From contig NZ_JAVDUV010000002.1 in assembly GCF_031456545.1 (NCBI RefSeq), positions 558,001-622,000 of the forward strand: 64,000 bases of DNA. Direction: 5' to 3'. Of the stretch, positions 16,799 to 24,551 are shown in pieces. The notes under the pieces were generated by a model. The model saw nothing but the letters and a program-made list of their open reading frames with translations. It was not told where the DNA came from and searched no databases. The first letter of the stretch is position 1; every line of letters begins with the position of its first letter. Source of the stretch: Agromyces sp. 3263. GTDB taxonomy: Bacteria > Actinomycetota > Actinomycetes > Actinomycetales > Microbacteriaceae. The translations under genes were made by a program, and so were the position numbers.

Positions 16799-18218
16799 CC
16801 AGCCCCCTCATAGCAGCCGCGATCTGCGGGTCGTTCAACTCGTCCTCACGCATCTGCATGACGCGCTCAACCTCAACCGGGTCCAACCCGTCAAGCTCGA
16901 GGATGTATTCGAACGGGTAACCGATATTGCGCTTCTTCACCAACGCATCAGCCAACTGCGCCTCGGAACGAATCTCCGGGTTCATCCACGCAATCGTCGC
17001 CAACCGTGTCTGCCGAGCAAGGGCCTTATCACCCATCGCCAACGCAACAAGCCGGTACACCTCACGCAAAGCAGGCGTCGCGAACGTCTGGAACTCGAGG
17101 GTCTTCTTGACGAGACCAATCTCCGACGCCTTCAACCCCTCACCGTTCACGTTCGACATGCCAGCAGTCGTCACCAGGTACGTCGGAGGCGTTCGCGTCT
17201 GAGCTGCGATATGCCCGACAGCCTTCTCAATGACCTTCGTGAACTGCTCGAGCGACGCGGAAGGGAACGAGTCGATCTTCGCGTTTTCACCCGTCAACCA
17301 CAGGAAACGCTTCTCCTGCAAGTCGCGCATGTCGACGACCTTTTCGCCGATCTTCTCCCCGTTCTCATTGAGAATGGGGATCTTCGGCGGCTCCTGACCC
17401 AGGATCACGCGCGCATCCATCGACGCATAATCCGCAGCCAAGAACATGTACGCCCACAACAAGTTGATGGCGTCCTGCATCGGAATGACACCCTGAATCT
17501 CAGAGATCGGGTCGCCCTTCAACGTCGGCCGGTTCGGCACCTCAACAACCGGCACCACACCCATAGGGTTCTCCAACGGCCACGTATTGTCAGCCTTACC
17601 CCGGCGAGCCTCCCAGCCACCAGGCGCGGCGGACTGAACCTTCGACTGCGCCGACTGCGACTCACGCTCAGACGCCGTCTTGAACCGCGAACGCTCAAAC
17701 TTCCACACCGCATCCGGCGTGTACAACGTCGCGTACTCGTTCGACTCGTCAACCCACGTCTTCAACGCAGCAACACGCTCACGCGGGTTCGCCCAGTCGT
17801 ACTCAATCTCGACGTCGGAACCGTGCTCCCACGAAATCAGCGGCTCATCATCCGAGTTGCCCCAAACGATCACAAACGACCGCGACGTCGTCAACGAAGC
17901 AACAAACCCCTGAGATGACTGCATCTCCATCTCATTGAGCAACCACTGCTCCCACAGCTTCTTGCCCGCATCAACGGACTCGCCAATCTTGATACCCGTA
18001 TGACGAAGACGCTCGGCCTCAGCATCAACCACCGGCCGCGTCCAGTTATCCGAGAACCCCGCATAACGGGCAGCATTCGCCTTACGCCACTCATCAGTCG
18101 CGAAAGACAACGGCTGCAACCCGTTGTAATAGTCCTCACGCGTCTGAAAGACGCTACGACGACCATCAAGACGGGCATAAATACGGTTCACCATTCGGAG
18201 GGCTTCATCTGCATCCAA
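16731..18218 (-). CDS. Portal protein (495 aa)
   Basis: The TTG at 18218 is chosen because GGAGG lies 5 bases upstream; a TTG four codons earlier would place that site inside the gene. It starts LDADEALRMVNRIYARLDGRR and includes YYNGLQPLSFA and later QTRTPPTYLV, as in SPP1/gp6-like portals. It forms the dodecameric DNA channel at one vertex. Located between the large terminase and MuF genes. Confidence 0.95.
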   Translation of the reverse strand: MDADEALRMVNRIYARLDGRRSVFQTREDYYNGLQPLSFATDEWRKANAARYAGFSDNWTRPVVDAEAERLRHTGIKIGESVDAGKKLWEQWLLNEMEMQSSQGFVASLTTSRSFVIVWGNSDDEPLISWEHGSDVEIEYDWANPRERVAALKTWVDESNEYATLYTPDAVWKFERSRFKTASERESQSAQSKVQSAAPGGWEARRGKADNTWPLENPMGVVPVVEVPNRPTLKGDPISEIQGVIPMQDAINLLWAYMFLAADYASMDARVILGQEPPKIPILNENGEKIGEKVVDMRDLQEKRFLWLTGENAKIDSFPSASLEQFTKVIEKAVGHIAAQTRTPPTYLVTTAGMSNVNGEGLKASEIGLVKKTLEFQTFATPALREVYRLVALAMGDKALARQTRLATIAWMNPEIRSEAQLADALVKKRNIGYPFEYILELDGLDPVEVERVMQMREDELNDPQIAAAMRGLDDSAGGSGAVPDAAEDSGGDVG

Positions 18219-18239
18219 CGGAGCCTCCAAAGGGGGTAA

Positions 18240-19829
18240 TCAGTAGTAGACGTATTCGTCTGCCTCAGGTGTGTACCCGGCAGCGATCACATCCCCCGCA
18301 GCCTCATGCGCGAGAACAGAACTCATTGCCAGGTCGATCTTCTGCGTCTCAGACGCCTTGAAAATCAGATAAGTCGGGTACGGGTTACGGGCCATCTCAA
18401 CCGCATTACGAACATGCGTAGACACCGTCTCGTTACCGTCATGCGTGAACGTCGACTCAGCCAAAGACACATCCGTCTTCAACCGCTCCAACGCCGCATA
18501 CATCTGCTTCGGCCGGTACGTCTCCCACCGAAAAACCCGCTTCGGATACCGGCCCTCGAGATCATCAATCTCCGACTGCCAATACGGCGGGTCACAGTAC
18601 GCGCGCACCACGTCGTACCGTTCGAACAGCTCATGGAACGCGGCCATCACCTCGAGCCGGGGCACACGCCCAGACCACTCAGCAGGGTTCCAAATCGTCG
18701 GCCGGCCGTCATGATACGTCGGCGTGAACTGGTAGCCGTCCAGGGTCTCCGCACGGATACCCGTCCAGTCGTTCACATCCGAACCGTCAAACCCCAACAC
18801 AATCGGAGTCTTACGGGGCACATCGCGGGGGGCCTTCTTCTGCTCCCACTTCGACATGTCCATCCACGCACCAGTACCAGCAACAATGCGGTTCCCGAAG
18901 AAGCGCTCCGCATCCGCCGGATCCTTCTCCATCAACTCCGCAGCCTCAGCCTCAATAGCGTCAATCGACACCCACGGGGCAGCCCGATAGTTGAACACGA
19001 AAATCTTGTGACGCTCAGCCTTGTTCTTGAACGACAAGTGAGCGGGCGGCTGCTGGAAATCCTTATTGATATCCGCCGCGCGCGCCTCAAACGTGCGCTG
19101 CGCAACCGAATCCTGCGACGGATCCCACGAGTTCGTCGTCTCAATCGAACGACCACCCATACCAGCCAAACCACGCCGCTGAGTCTTCGACAACTTATGG
19201 CCGCCGTTCGACTCCAACCACAACCCGGTCTCATCCTGAGCTGCGAACGTGATGCGCTGACCCAGCCTCGAGTTAGCCTTCGACGTCACCACATCAATAC
19301 GGCCACCACCAGGCAGACGAATGAACTCCTCACCCGTCTTCGGAATCAGCTCAGCCAACGGCCCCTTATCAATCATCGGCCGCAACGCGTCATACGTGTT
19401 ATCCGTCTGATCCTCAGACGTCGCCGTGATCTGAATCAACGGAGTAGTCCACGGACGCCCCTTAGGCTCGCCCGCGTCGTACTCGTACCACCAACCACAA
19501 CCACACCCGAAGTCGCGGCAGTCATACACGTCGCCTGCCTCAGCGAACCCGTCGAACACGACAGGCCCGACACCCTCAGCGCACACGAACGCAGCAATCA
19601 GCGGAGACTTGCCCCACTTCTGCGCCCGCACCAACTGCGAACGACGAAACACGAACGCATCCGCCGGCTTCACGATCTTGTCCAGCCGCGTACCCGACTT
19701 CACCCGGTAATGAGCGGCGACAAACGACAACTGCTCATCACCCAGCACAAACGCGCGCCCAATGTCATCACCATCAGGGATCACACAATGCGCTTCGATC
19801 CACTCGGGAACCAGCGAAAACTCAGCCAT
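18240..19829 (-). CDS. Terminase large subunit (529 aa)
   Basis: The ATP-driven packaging motor and nuclease. The ATG at 19829 overlaps the small ORF before it by 8 bases. The ATPase region has QKWGKSPLIAAF (about residues 70-81) as a Walker-A-like loop and FAAQDETGLW as Walker B (about 191-200). The nuclease region shows LGFDGSDVNDWTGI (about 345-358), with the usual acidic residues. Length is normal for phage TerL. Confidence 0.95.
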   Translation of the reverse strand: MAEFSLVPEWIEAHCVIPDGDDIGRAFVLGDEQLSFVAAHYRVKSGTRLDKIVKPADAFVFRRSQLVRAQKWGKSPLIAAFVCAEGVGPVVFDGFAEAGDVYDCRDFGCGCGWWYEYDAGEPKGRPWTTPLIQITATSEDQTDNTYDALRPMIDKGPLAELIPKTGEEFIRLPGGGRIDVVTSKANSRLGQRITFAAQDETGLWLESNGGHKLSKTQRRGLAGMGGRSIETTNSWDPSQDSVAQRTFEARAADINKDFQQPPAHLSFKNKAERHKIFVFNYRAAPWVSIDAIEAEAAELMEKDPADAERFFGNRIVAGTGAWMDMSKWEQKKAPRDVPRKTPIVLGFDGSDVNDWTGIRAETLDGYQFTPTYHDGRPTIWNPAEWSGRVPRLEVMAAFHELFERYDVVRAYCDPPYWQSEIDDLEGRYPKRVFRWETYRPKQMYAALERLKTDVSLAESTFTHDGNETVSTHVRNAVEMARNPYPTYLIFKASETQKIDLAMSSVLAHEAAGDVIAAGYTPEADEYVYY

Positions 19830-19956
19830 CGAAAACGTCCCCGTGCGATAGCAACCTACGCAGCCCCTCGAGGACGCGCGGCTCAGGCGGGTTCTCAAGC
19901 ATCGAGCGCAACTGCTCAACCTCGCGCGGAGTAAGCCACAGGATGTCGTCATCCAT
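19822..19956 (-). CDS. Small protein between terminase genes (44 aa)
   Basis: An acidic start (MDDDILWLTPREVEQLRSMLE) then a helical middle. It overlaps the stop of the small terminase gene and the start of the large one by 8 bases each, so it is translationally coupled to both. Unknown; perhaps a packaging accessory. Confidence 0.65.
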   Translation of the reverse strand: MDDDILWLTPREVEQLRSMLENPPEPRVLEGLRRLLSHGDVFDG

Positions 19957-20479
19957 TGAGTGCACGCAACCGATCCTTAGCCGAAACACCACCAGACGAA
20001 CGAACAGGCTCAGAACGACGGGCGCCCAACTCATCCTCGGCGAACTTCCAACGCAACGAATGCATACCCGGCAGCGACAAACCGATCTCCGCAGCCATAC
20101 GCAGTGCAGCGGTCTTCAACCCCGAGTTGGAATCCGGGCCGGTCGACTCGATGAACGCCCGAACATAAGCGGCCACCTCATACTCAAGGCCCAACTTCGA
20201 CCACATGTGAGCCTGCGGCTTCGACCACAGCGCTTCCCAAAGGGCAAGCTCACGGTCACGCAGCGAGTCGGTGCCGTCAGGGTCAAACACCTTGACCCGC
20301 TTCTTGTCCTCGAAGTAAATGTCGTAGACGGGGATCCGCTCAAGCGGGAACGCGGGCACATCGCCCTGAAACCCTTCGGCCGGCAGAGTCACCCAGGCCG
20401 CATCGCCCGCACGATCACGCCGAAGCGCATTCGGATCAGCAGGCGGACCACTACTACGCCGAGCACCACCAGAAGTCAT
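19949..20479 (-). CDS. Terminase small subunit (176 aa)
   Basis: It starts MTSGGARRSSGPPADPN and continues with RDRAGDAAWVTLPAEG, a pattern of actinobacteriophage small terminases, followed by a helical domain with ALWEALWSKPQAHMW. It recognises the packaging site and passes DNA to TerL. It precedes the large subunit gene and follows a 175-bp non-coding gap that probably contains the packaging site. Confidence 0.85.
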   Translation of the reverse strand: MTSGGARRSSGPPADPNALRRDRAGDAAWVTLPAEGFQGDVPAFPLERIPVYDIYFEDKKRVKVFDPDGTDSLRDRELALWEALWSKPQAHMWSKLGLEYEVAAYVRAFIESTGPDSNSGLKTAALRMAAEIGLSLPGMHSLRWKFAEDELGARRSEPVRSSGGVSAKDRLRALNG

Positions 20480-20654
20480 ACCCGTCACCCCCGCCAGCAT
20501 TGCGCCGACATAGAAAAGGGGCCACATTGCGCGACCCAAAGGCTTACCCAGAAAGTGTTTGAACCCGGCGCACCAAAAAACGCCCTCCCCGGCGGTCTAG
20601 AGCGCTGTCACGTTTGGGGGTCTCCCCCCACCCATGTTGTGCCCTCGCCGGCTG
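20480..20654. other. Non-coding gap, probable cos/packaging region
   Basis: No convincing gene lies here. It sits between an HNH gene and the small terminase gene, the usual place of cos in such phages. It holds short G/C runs (GGGGGTCTCCCCCC at 20,614-20,627) and, on the minus strand, a weak CGCC/GGCG hairpin followed by T6 near 20,575-20,595. The exact cut site cannot be told from sequence. Confidence 0.45.
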
Positions 20655-21005
20655 TCAGGTGGCGTGCCAGCCTCCTGGTTGGTTGTGTGCGGTCTCGCTG
20701 TTGTGACATGACTCGCATAGTCCGCGGCCGTACTGTGCATCATCAGCGTTCAACCCAAGCGTGAGTAGTTCTTTGCGTGAGCGTGGGTGATGGTCAGCTA
20801 CTGTGCTCTCTCGTAGGTGGCACAGCACACAGATGGGGTCTCGTTCTAGGGTTTGGTTGCGGAAGTGTTGGTGTCCGCGTGAGTTGTACCCACGTTCGGT
20901 AGCGCTACCCCTTGCCTTGTCCGCTGCACGCCTGTGTGCTTGGCATCGGCTGCCCTCGTCGCGGGGGAAGATAGCGGGGCATCCACTCACTGAGCAGACA
21001 CGCAT
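20655..21005 (-). CDS. HNH endonuclease beside terminase (116 aa)
   Basis: Metal-binding pairs CVLCH (about 58-62) and CESCH (about 97-101), with VADHH (about 69-73) supplying the catalytic His, give a complete HNH core. HNH genes next to the terminase are common in cos phages and are needed for cos cleavage in some (HK97 gp74-like). The N-terminus has an additional CSVSGCP..C segment. The start overlaps the previous stop by one base. Confidence 0.9.
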   Translation of the reverse strand: MRVCSVSGCPAIFPRDEGSRCQAHRRAADKARGSATERGYNSRGHQHFRNQTLERDPICVLCHLRESTVADHHPRSRKELLTLGLNADDAQYGRGLCESCHNSETAHNQPGGWHAT

Positions 21006-21145
21006 CAGTCTTTGCGGTGGAAGTCGTAGCGTTTAGTCCAACCCCGGGTGTTGGAATCCCTCTCCCGGTCGTCGTCTTCGCATACCCCTGCTGCTAGGGC
21101 TGACGTGTATTCTGCACCGCATCCTGGGTACTCACATGCGTACAA
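21005..21145 (-). CDS. Small zinc-finger-like protein, TTG start (46 aa)
   Basis: The TTG at 21145 follows GGAG by 8 bases. The N-terminus has CEYPGCGAEY, then a later Cys, and the C-terminus is rich in Arg, Asp and His (RYDFHRKD). It is coupled to the HNH gene (TGATG). It may be a DNA-binding accessory; function unknown. Confidence 0.55.
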   Translation of the reverse strand: MYACEYPGCGAEYTSALAAGVCEDDDRERDSNTRGWTKRYDFHRKD

Positions 21146-21147
21146 CG

Positions 21148-21333
21148 TCAGTGCTCCAAGCGTTGTTCGATGTGGTCTGCTGCGTTCTCTACCTCGAGCA
21201 CGTCGACTGTTTCACCGTGCACATCTACCGTCCAACCGTGCATCTCGCCGAACTGTTGCAGGGCGTCAGCGAATCCCGGCTCGCACATGGCGTCTGCGAT
21301 GCTGTCCCAGAACGCCAGATCATTCGTCGTCAT
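21148..21333 (-). CDS. Small acidic phage protein (61 aa)
   Basis: Unknown. Acidic, with a WTVDVHGETVDVLEVENAADHIEQ segment (split beta plus helix). It lies in a run of overlapping small genes and overlaps the upstream gene by 14 bases. Confidence 0.65.
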   Translation of the reverse strand: MTTNDLAFWDSIADAMCEPGFADALQQFGEMHGWTVDVHGETVDVLEVENAADHIEQRLEH

Positions 21334-21565
21334 CGTGGTGCCACCTCAAGGTCTGCTCGTAGCAGTCAATGTCGCCGCAGTAGTTCGTCGCGATGATGAC
21401 CCGCCCGGTGATCGTCCAGCCGAACAGCAACGTCTCTCGCGAGAACTCATCATGGCCGCGCAGAAACGGGACCAGGGTGCGCCATCCGAACCAGTACCAT
21501 TGCGGCTTCCAGAACCACACCCGAGACGCCTTGACCGCGCGCACCTGCGCTTCGATGTCAGTCAT
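21320..21565 (-). CDS. Small Trp-rich phage protein (81 aa)
   Basis: Unknown. The ATG at 21565 overlaps the upstream stop by 8 bases. It has clustered aromatic residues (VWFWKPQWYWFGW near 18-30) and a CGDIDCYEQ motif near the end. The aromatic cluster might be a membrane-interface or nucleic-acid-binding patch. Confidence 0.65.
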   Translation of the reverse strand: MTDIEAQVRAVKASRVWFWKPQWYWFGWRTLVPFLRGHDEFSRETLLFGWTITGRVIIATNYCGDIDCYEQTLRWHHDDDE

Positions 21566-21809
21566 CGTCTTCAACTCCCCCGTACAACGGCAGATCCTGG
21601 TACTCGGCGGCCAGCATGCGAACCAACCCGACAGTGGAGTGCCATGGTTGCGACTCGGGCACCAACGAGTCGTAATAACTGGACGTGGTCGTGTGCATGG
21701 ATTCGGAGTACACGAACGCAACCCAACCGGCGGCAATGTTCCCCTGGTTTTCGTCGGCGATGTGCGCTTGGATGGCGTCTTCAACAGCACGCAACGTTTC
21801 GGTGCTCAT
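21558..21809 (-). CDS. Small phage protein (83 aa)
   Basis: Unknown. N-terminal amphipathic helix (ETLRAVEDAIQAHIADENQ), then WVAFVYSE and an acidic C-terminus. The ATG at 21809 overlaps the upstream stop by 4 bases (ATGA). Confidence 0.7.
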   Translation of the reverse strand: MSTETLRAVEDAIQAHIADENQGNIAAGWVAFVYSESMHTTTSSYYDSLVPESQPWHSTVGLVRMLAAEYQDLPLYGGVEDDD

Positions 21810-22084
21810 CGGATGTGTACCGGTGTCCAATCCAGTTCGTCGTAGTCGTGTACCGCCGTGCAACCACCCGTAACTTCGGGTGTGCACTGCCAGCCCCCGT
21901 CACGAAGGCACTTACGTTTCCGGTCTTCGCACACCGCGATCAACGACATGCACGGGGCTGCTGCGTACCAGTGCGCTTCGTGTGGTGGCAGTTTCCACTC
22001 TTGGTGGAGGACGGATTCGCAGCAGGGAATCTCGAACTCTTCGACGAGCAGTACCAGCGACGTGTCTTCTAGCAGGTCAGACAT
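21806..22084 (-). CDS. Small Cys-rich phage protein (92 aa)
   Basis: Unknown. Seven Cys, including a CC pair near residue 21, and a HEAHWYAA segment. The later Cys (CEDRKRKC, CTPEVTGGC) could bind zinc or form an Fe-S site. It follows the papain-like hydrolase gene. Confidence 0.7.
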   Translation of the reverse strand: MSDLLEDTSLVLLVEEFEIPCCESVLHQEWKLPPHEAHWYAAAPCMSLIAVCEDRKRKCLRDGGWQCTPEVTGGCTAVHDYDELDWTPVHIR

Positions 22085-22096
22085 GACCGGGCCGTC

Positions 22097-22588
22097 TCAT
22101 GGGATGTCCGTCCAACCTCTTGCGATGAACACACGCGCGAACGACGCGGGAATGACTGCGCCTGCTGGCCTGTGGTCGAAGAACACATGAACCCCGCCGG
22201 CCTGCAACGCCAGGTCGCACAGCTGCGAGCACACCAGCCGTGACGTGTCTGCCACGTAGGACCGCAACCATTCTGGTGTTGACCGGCCTGTGATCAGGGC
22301 GGCCCCGACAGCGAAGTAGTCCGACCAGGCATACGGTGTGCCAACCCTTGTGCGGGCGAACACGGCGATGCGGCGTCGTTGTGCACGGCGTAGCGGGAAT
22401 TGTGACCACACAATGCCGGGGTAGTAGTCGATGGGTCGGATTCGTGCGCCGCCTGGTTCGGCGGACACAACTTCGTGTTCGTTGATGGCGACGATCATGT
22501 GCGTCCAGTTTGATTTCGACGCCCATGCCACAACCCCGGAAGCCCAGCCGCCGTCTGTGGGGACCAACCCGACTTGTCCTGTGAGCAT
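22097..22588 (-). CDS. Permuted papain-like (YiiX/NlpC-type) hydrolase (163 aa)
   Basis: Early His in WTHMIVAINEHEVVSAEPGG (about 28-47) and a later catalytic Cys in RLVCSQLCDLAL (about 116-127) follow the His-before-Cys order of circularly permuted NlpC/P60 enzymes. These cut amide bonds in peptidoglycan or lipids. There is no signal peptide. It may help DNA entry or modify the cell wall. Position is outside the lysis module, so it is not the main endolysin. Confidence 0.65.
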   Translation of the reverse strand: MLTGQVGLVPTDGGWASGVVAWASKSNWTHMIVAINEHEVVSAEPGGARIRPIDYYPGIVWSQFPLRRAQRRRIAVFARTRVGTPYAWSDYFAVGAALITGRSTPEWLRSYVADTSRLVCSQLCDLALQAGGVHVFFDHRPAGAVIPASFARVFIARGWTDIP

Positions 22589-22605
22589 GTTCGGCCCTCG
22601 AAGTT

Positions 22606-22695
22606 TCAGCTCTTTTTGAACAGTGCTGCGAGGAGCACTTTCAACGCCAACAGGAACCCGTTCAGCGGGCGCTTATCGTGGTGCGGCTCACTCAA
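22606..22695 (-). CDS. Very small hydrophobic protein, TTG start (29 aa)
   Basis: A short frame (LSEPHHDKRPLNG then a helix of Leu/Ala/Val ending FKKS). The TTG overlaps the upstream stop by 8 bases. One membrane helix is likely. No strong ribosome site is seen; weak call. Confidence 0.35.
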   Translation of the reverse strand: MSEPHHDKRPLNGFLLALKVLLAALFKKS

Positions 22696-22840
22696 CGTCA
22701 TCACCCACATGACAGTCGTCGGCGGCAGGCAGTTGAAGTTCTGTGTCTAGGGGCAACTCGATGCGCGCATACATGGTTCCGTCTTTCGTGAAAAGGAAAT
22801 CAATGTGGCGTCTCGTCACCGAAATGACCCGGCGCATCAT
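22688..22840 (-). CDS. Small phage protein (50 aa)
   Basis: Unknown. It starts MMRRVISVTRRHIDFLF and has an acidic C-terminus. It overlaps the previous gene by 4 bases (ATGA). Beta-strand pattern; no Cys pair. Confidence 0.55.
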   Translation of the reverse strand: MMRRVISVTRRHIDFLFTKDGTMYARIELPLDTELQLPAADDCHVGDDVE

Positions 22841-22989
22841 TCAATGAGTTCTGCGAAATCAGCCCACTCCGTGGCGACCTCGGCGGCGTGCGCCCGCAGG
22901 TAATGTTCCGAGAGCGCAGCTCGCAGCGCGTTCACGCCACGTCGACTGACCGCCGCTTGGCAATACCGGCACCTGACTTCAAGGGCCAT
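22837..22989 (-). CDS. Small C2H2-like zinc-finger protein (50 aa)
   Basis: CRYC at residues 7-10 is followed 18 residues later by HYLRAH, matching C-x2-C...H-x4-H. It may be a small DNA- or protein-binding regulator. It is coupled to the DUF7455-like gene upstream by a one-base overlap. Confidence 0.6.
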   Translation of the reverse strand: MALEVRCRYCQAAVSRRGVNALRAALSEHYLRAHAAEVATEWADFAELIE

Positions 22990-23219
22990 CAGACGGCCCA
23001 CGACTCGTCAATGTGGTACACGGCTTTTGTCAGCAGCGAATCCGGTGCGGCCTCGAAGTGGTGGTTACACAGGTCGAGTGCACCACTCGAGAAGATGACC
23101 CGGTGGAACGCGGCCGCAGCACATTCGCCTTTGTCGCAACGGTCGGTGGCTTTCAGAATCCGGCGCGGCACCTCAACGGGCACCGACGCAGGATCAACCG
23201 TCCAGCCCACGACGCTCAC
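22989..23219 (-). CDS. DUF7455-like zinc-ribbon protein (76 aa)
   Basis: It has the family core ATDRCDKGECAAAAFHRV and, later, LDLCNHHFE: two Cys and two Cys/His, probably binding zinc. Related short proteins are common in Actinobacteria and their phages; their role is unknown. The usual first CxxC is here C-x4-C. Confidence 0.75.
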   Translation of the reverse strand: MSVVGWTVDPASVPVEVPRRILKATDRCDKGECAAAAFHRVIFSSGALDLCNHHFEAAPDSLLTKAVYHIDESWAV

Positions 23220-23421
23220 CGCCCAGGATCACGGCCGGCTCAGCATCCATCTGCCGGTGAACACGCCTCGCGGCACGAGCACGCTGCACGGCGTACGGGG
23301 CACCGACCAGTGCAGGGGCCGCCAGTGCGACACCCCACAGACCCGCTGCACCGCAGAGGGCGTACGCCGACACACTTATCGCCGCGGCAGCCGCCAGACG
23401 GACCACATTCCGGGTTGTCAT
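23194..23421 (-). CDS. Small membrane protein (75 aa)
   Basis: One or two hydrophobic segments (about 8-45; VRLAAAAAISVSAYALCG), then a basic stretch (QRARAARRVHRQ) and a polar tail. It overlaps the DUF7455-like gene by 26 bases. Unknown function. Confidence 0.65.
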   Translation of the reverse strand: MTTRNVVRLAAAAAISVSAYALCGAAGLWGVALAAPALVGAPYAVQRARAARRVHRQMDAEPAVILGGERRGLDG

Positions 23422-23437
23422 GAGTCACCACGCCTCC

Positions 23438-23647
23438 TCAGTCCTTCGTGAGTCGCCGAATGGCAAGAACGTTCGTGCATGCGCCGCCGTCGTACTCGAA
23501 CTCAACTTCCGCGAGCACGTCGCCCCGGTGGTCTTCGATCTGCCAGTGCACCCAATTGGCCACCGACAGCCTCCAGTCGCGAATGCGTTGCGCAAGTTGG
23601 TTGAGGGTTATGACCTCGCGCTGCGAACTCATGACCAGCCCCTTCAC
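23438..23647 (-). CDS. Small phage protein (69 aa)
   Basis: Unknown. GTG at 23647 overlaps the methyltransferase stop by 4 bases; an ATG at 23632 is an alternative start. Contains NQLAQRIRDWRLSVANWVHW and an acidic beta segment (HRGDVLAEVEFEYDGG). Confidence 0.65.
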   Translation of the reverse strand: MKGLVMSSQREVITLNQLAQRIRDWRLSVANWVHWQIEDHRGDVLAEVEFEYDGGACTNVLAIRRLTKD

Positions 23648-24459
23648 GCGGCCTCAACCGCAGAGAGCCGGCGTCTGCTCATTTCCACGTACTCTTCGAC
23701 CGCGTCGATACCGATGTAATCCCAGCCGTTACGGATCGCGGCAACACCGGTCGAGGCGCTGCCGCTGAACGGGTCTAGGACGGTTCCACCGGGAGGGCAT
23801 ACCAGCTTGCCGACCCAGGCCGCCAAGGCGGGCGGGTACGGGGCGGGGTGCGCGACGCCGTTACTGCGGTCCGACTCGGTAGGGCGTCCGAGATTGATCT
23901 CCGCGACGTCCATACATCTTGCGATCGTGGGTTGCTTGTTGCTGCCCGCGAAGGAATGCTCCCAGCCGTTATTCTTCGCGTTCTCGCTCAAGAACCAGCC
24001 CTTCTTGTTTGTGGGCGGGACAGTCTTTATGCCGAGCGCCTTCGCGTCGCTCCACGGTTGCCCGTGCTTAGCGAACCAATGCAATGACTCCCACGACCTC
24101 CGCGGCTTCCGCGGGCTTCCTGTGGGAGGAGACGACCGCTTGAACCAGATGAGTTCGTCGACTTCGTTCCAACCGACCTCGCGGAGCGCGAGGCGCGTTC
24201 GTAGCACGTAGTCGCTGATCTGACCGTTCTTGATGTGTGGTCGGATGTTGATAATCGCGGACCCGTCGGGCTTCAACAGCCTGCGGACCTCAGCCATCCA
24301 CGCAACAGTCCACGCCGGATACTCCGACTCGGGAACGCCCCCGTACGTCGACCTCCGCTGCATTGCATACGGCGGCGACGTGATAACCGCATCAACAGAC
24401 TCGGCGGGAAGCGTCTGCATCACCTCAATGCAATCCCCGTGCAACACCTGAAACGACAA
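23644..24459 (-). CDS. DNA methyltransferase, beta-class (271 aa)
   Basis: The TTG at 24459 has GAGGGGG 5 bases upstream. TSPPY at residues 27-31 is catalytic motif IV; DPFSGSASTG (about 237-246) is the AdoMet-binding motif I. Motif IV before motif I marks a beta-class N4-cytosine or N6-adenine DNA methyltransferase. No partner nuclease is nearby, so it is an orphan, probably protecting phage DNA from host restriction. Target unknown. Confidence 0.9.
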   Translation of the reverse strand: MSFQVLHGDCIEVMQTLPAESVDAVITSPPYAMQRRSTYGGVPESEYPAWTVAWMAEVRRLLKPDGSAIINIRPHIKNGQISDYVLRTRLALREVGWNEVDELIWFKRSSPPTGSPRKPRRSWESLHWFAKHGQPWSDAKALGIKTVPPTNKKGWFLSENAKNNGWEHSFAGSNKQPTIARCMDVAEINLGRPTESDRSNGVAHPAPYPPALAAWVGKLVCPPGGTVLDPFSGSASTGVAAIRNGWDYIGIDAVEEYVEMSRRRLSAVEAA

Positions 24460-24551
24460 AGGTTTCCCCCTCAACGGCAACAACCTGCCGAAACACACCA
24501 AAGGCAGCGCCCGAAGACGCTAGAAGCGCGCGAACGGCAACAACGCGCCGG

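Noticed and set aside
2946..20764. Many plus-strand open frames opposite tail, head and terminase genes
   Set aside because: They are antisense shadows with Arg/Pro/Thr-rich composition. Only the gene at 10,897 has its own space and a natural membrane-protein composition.
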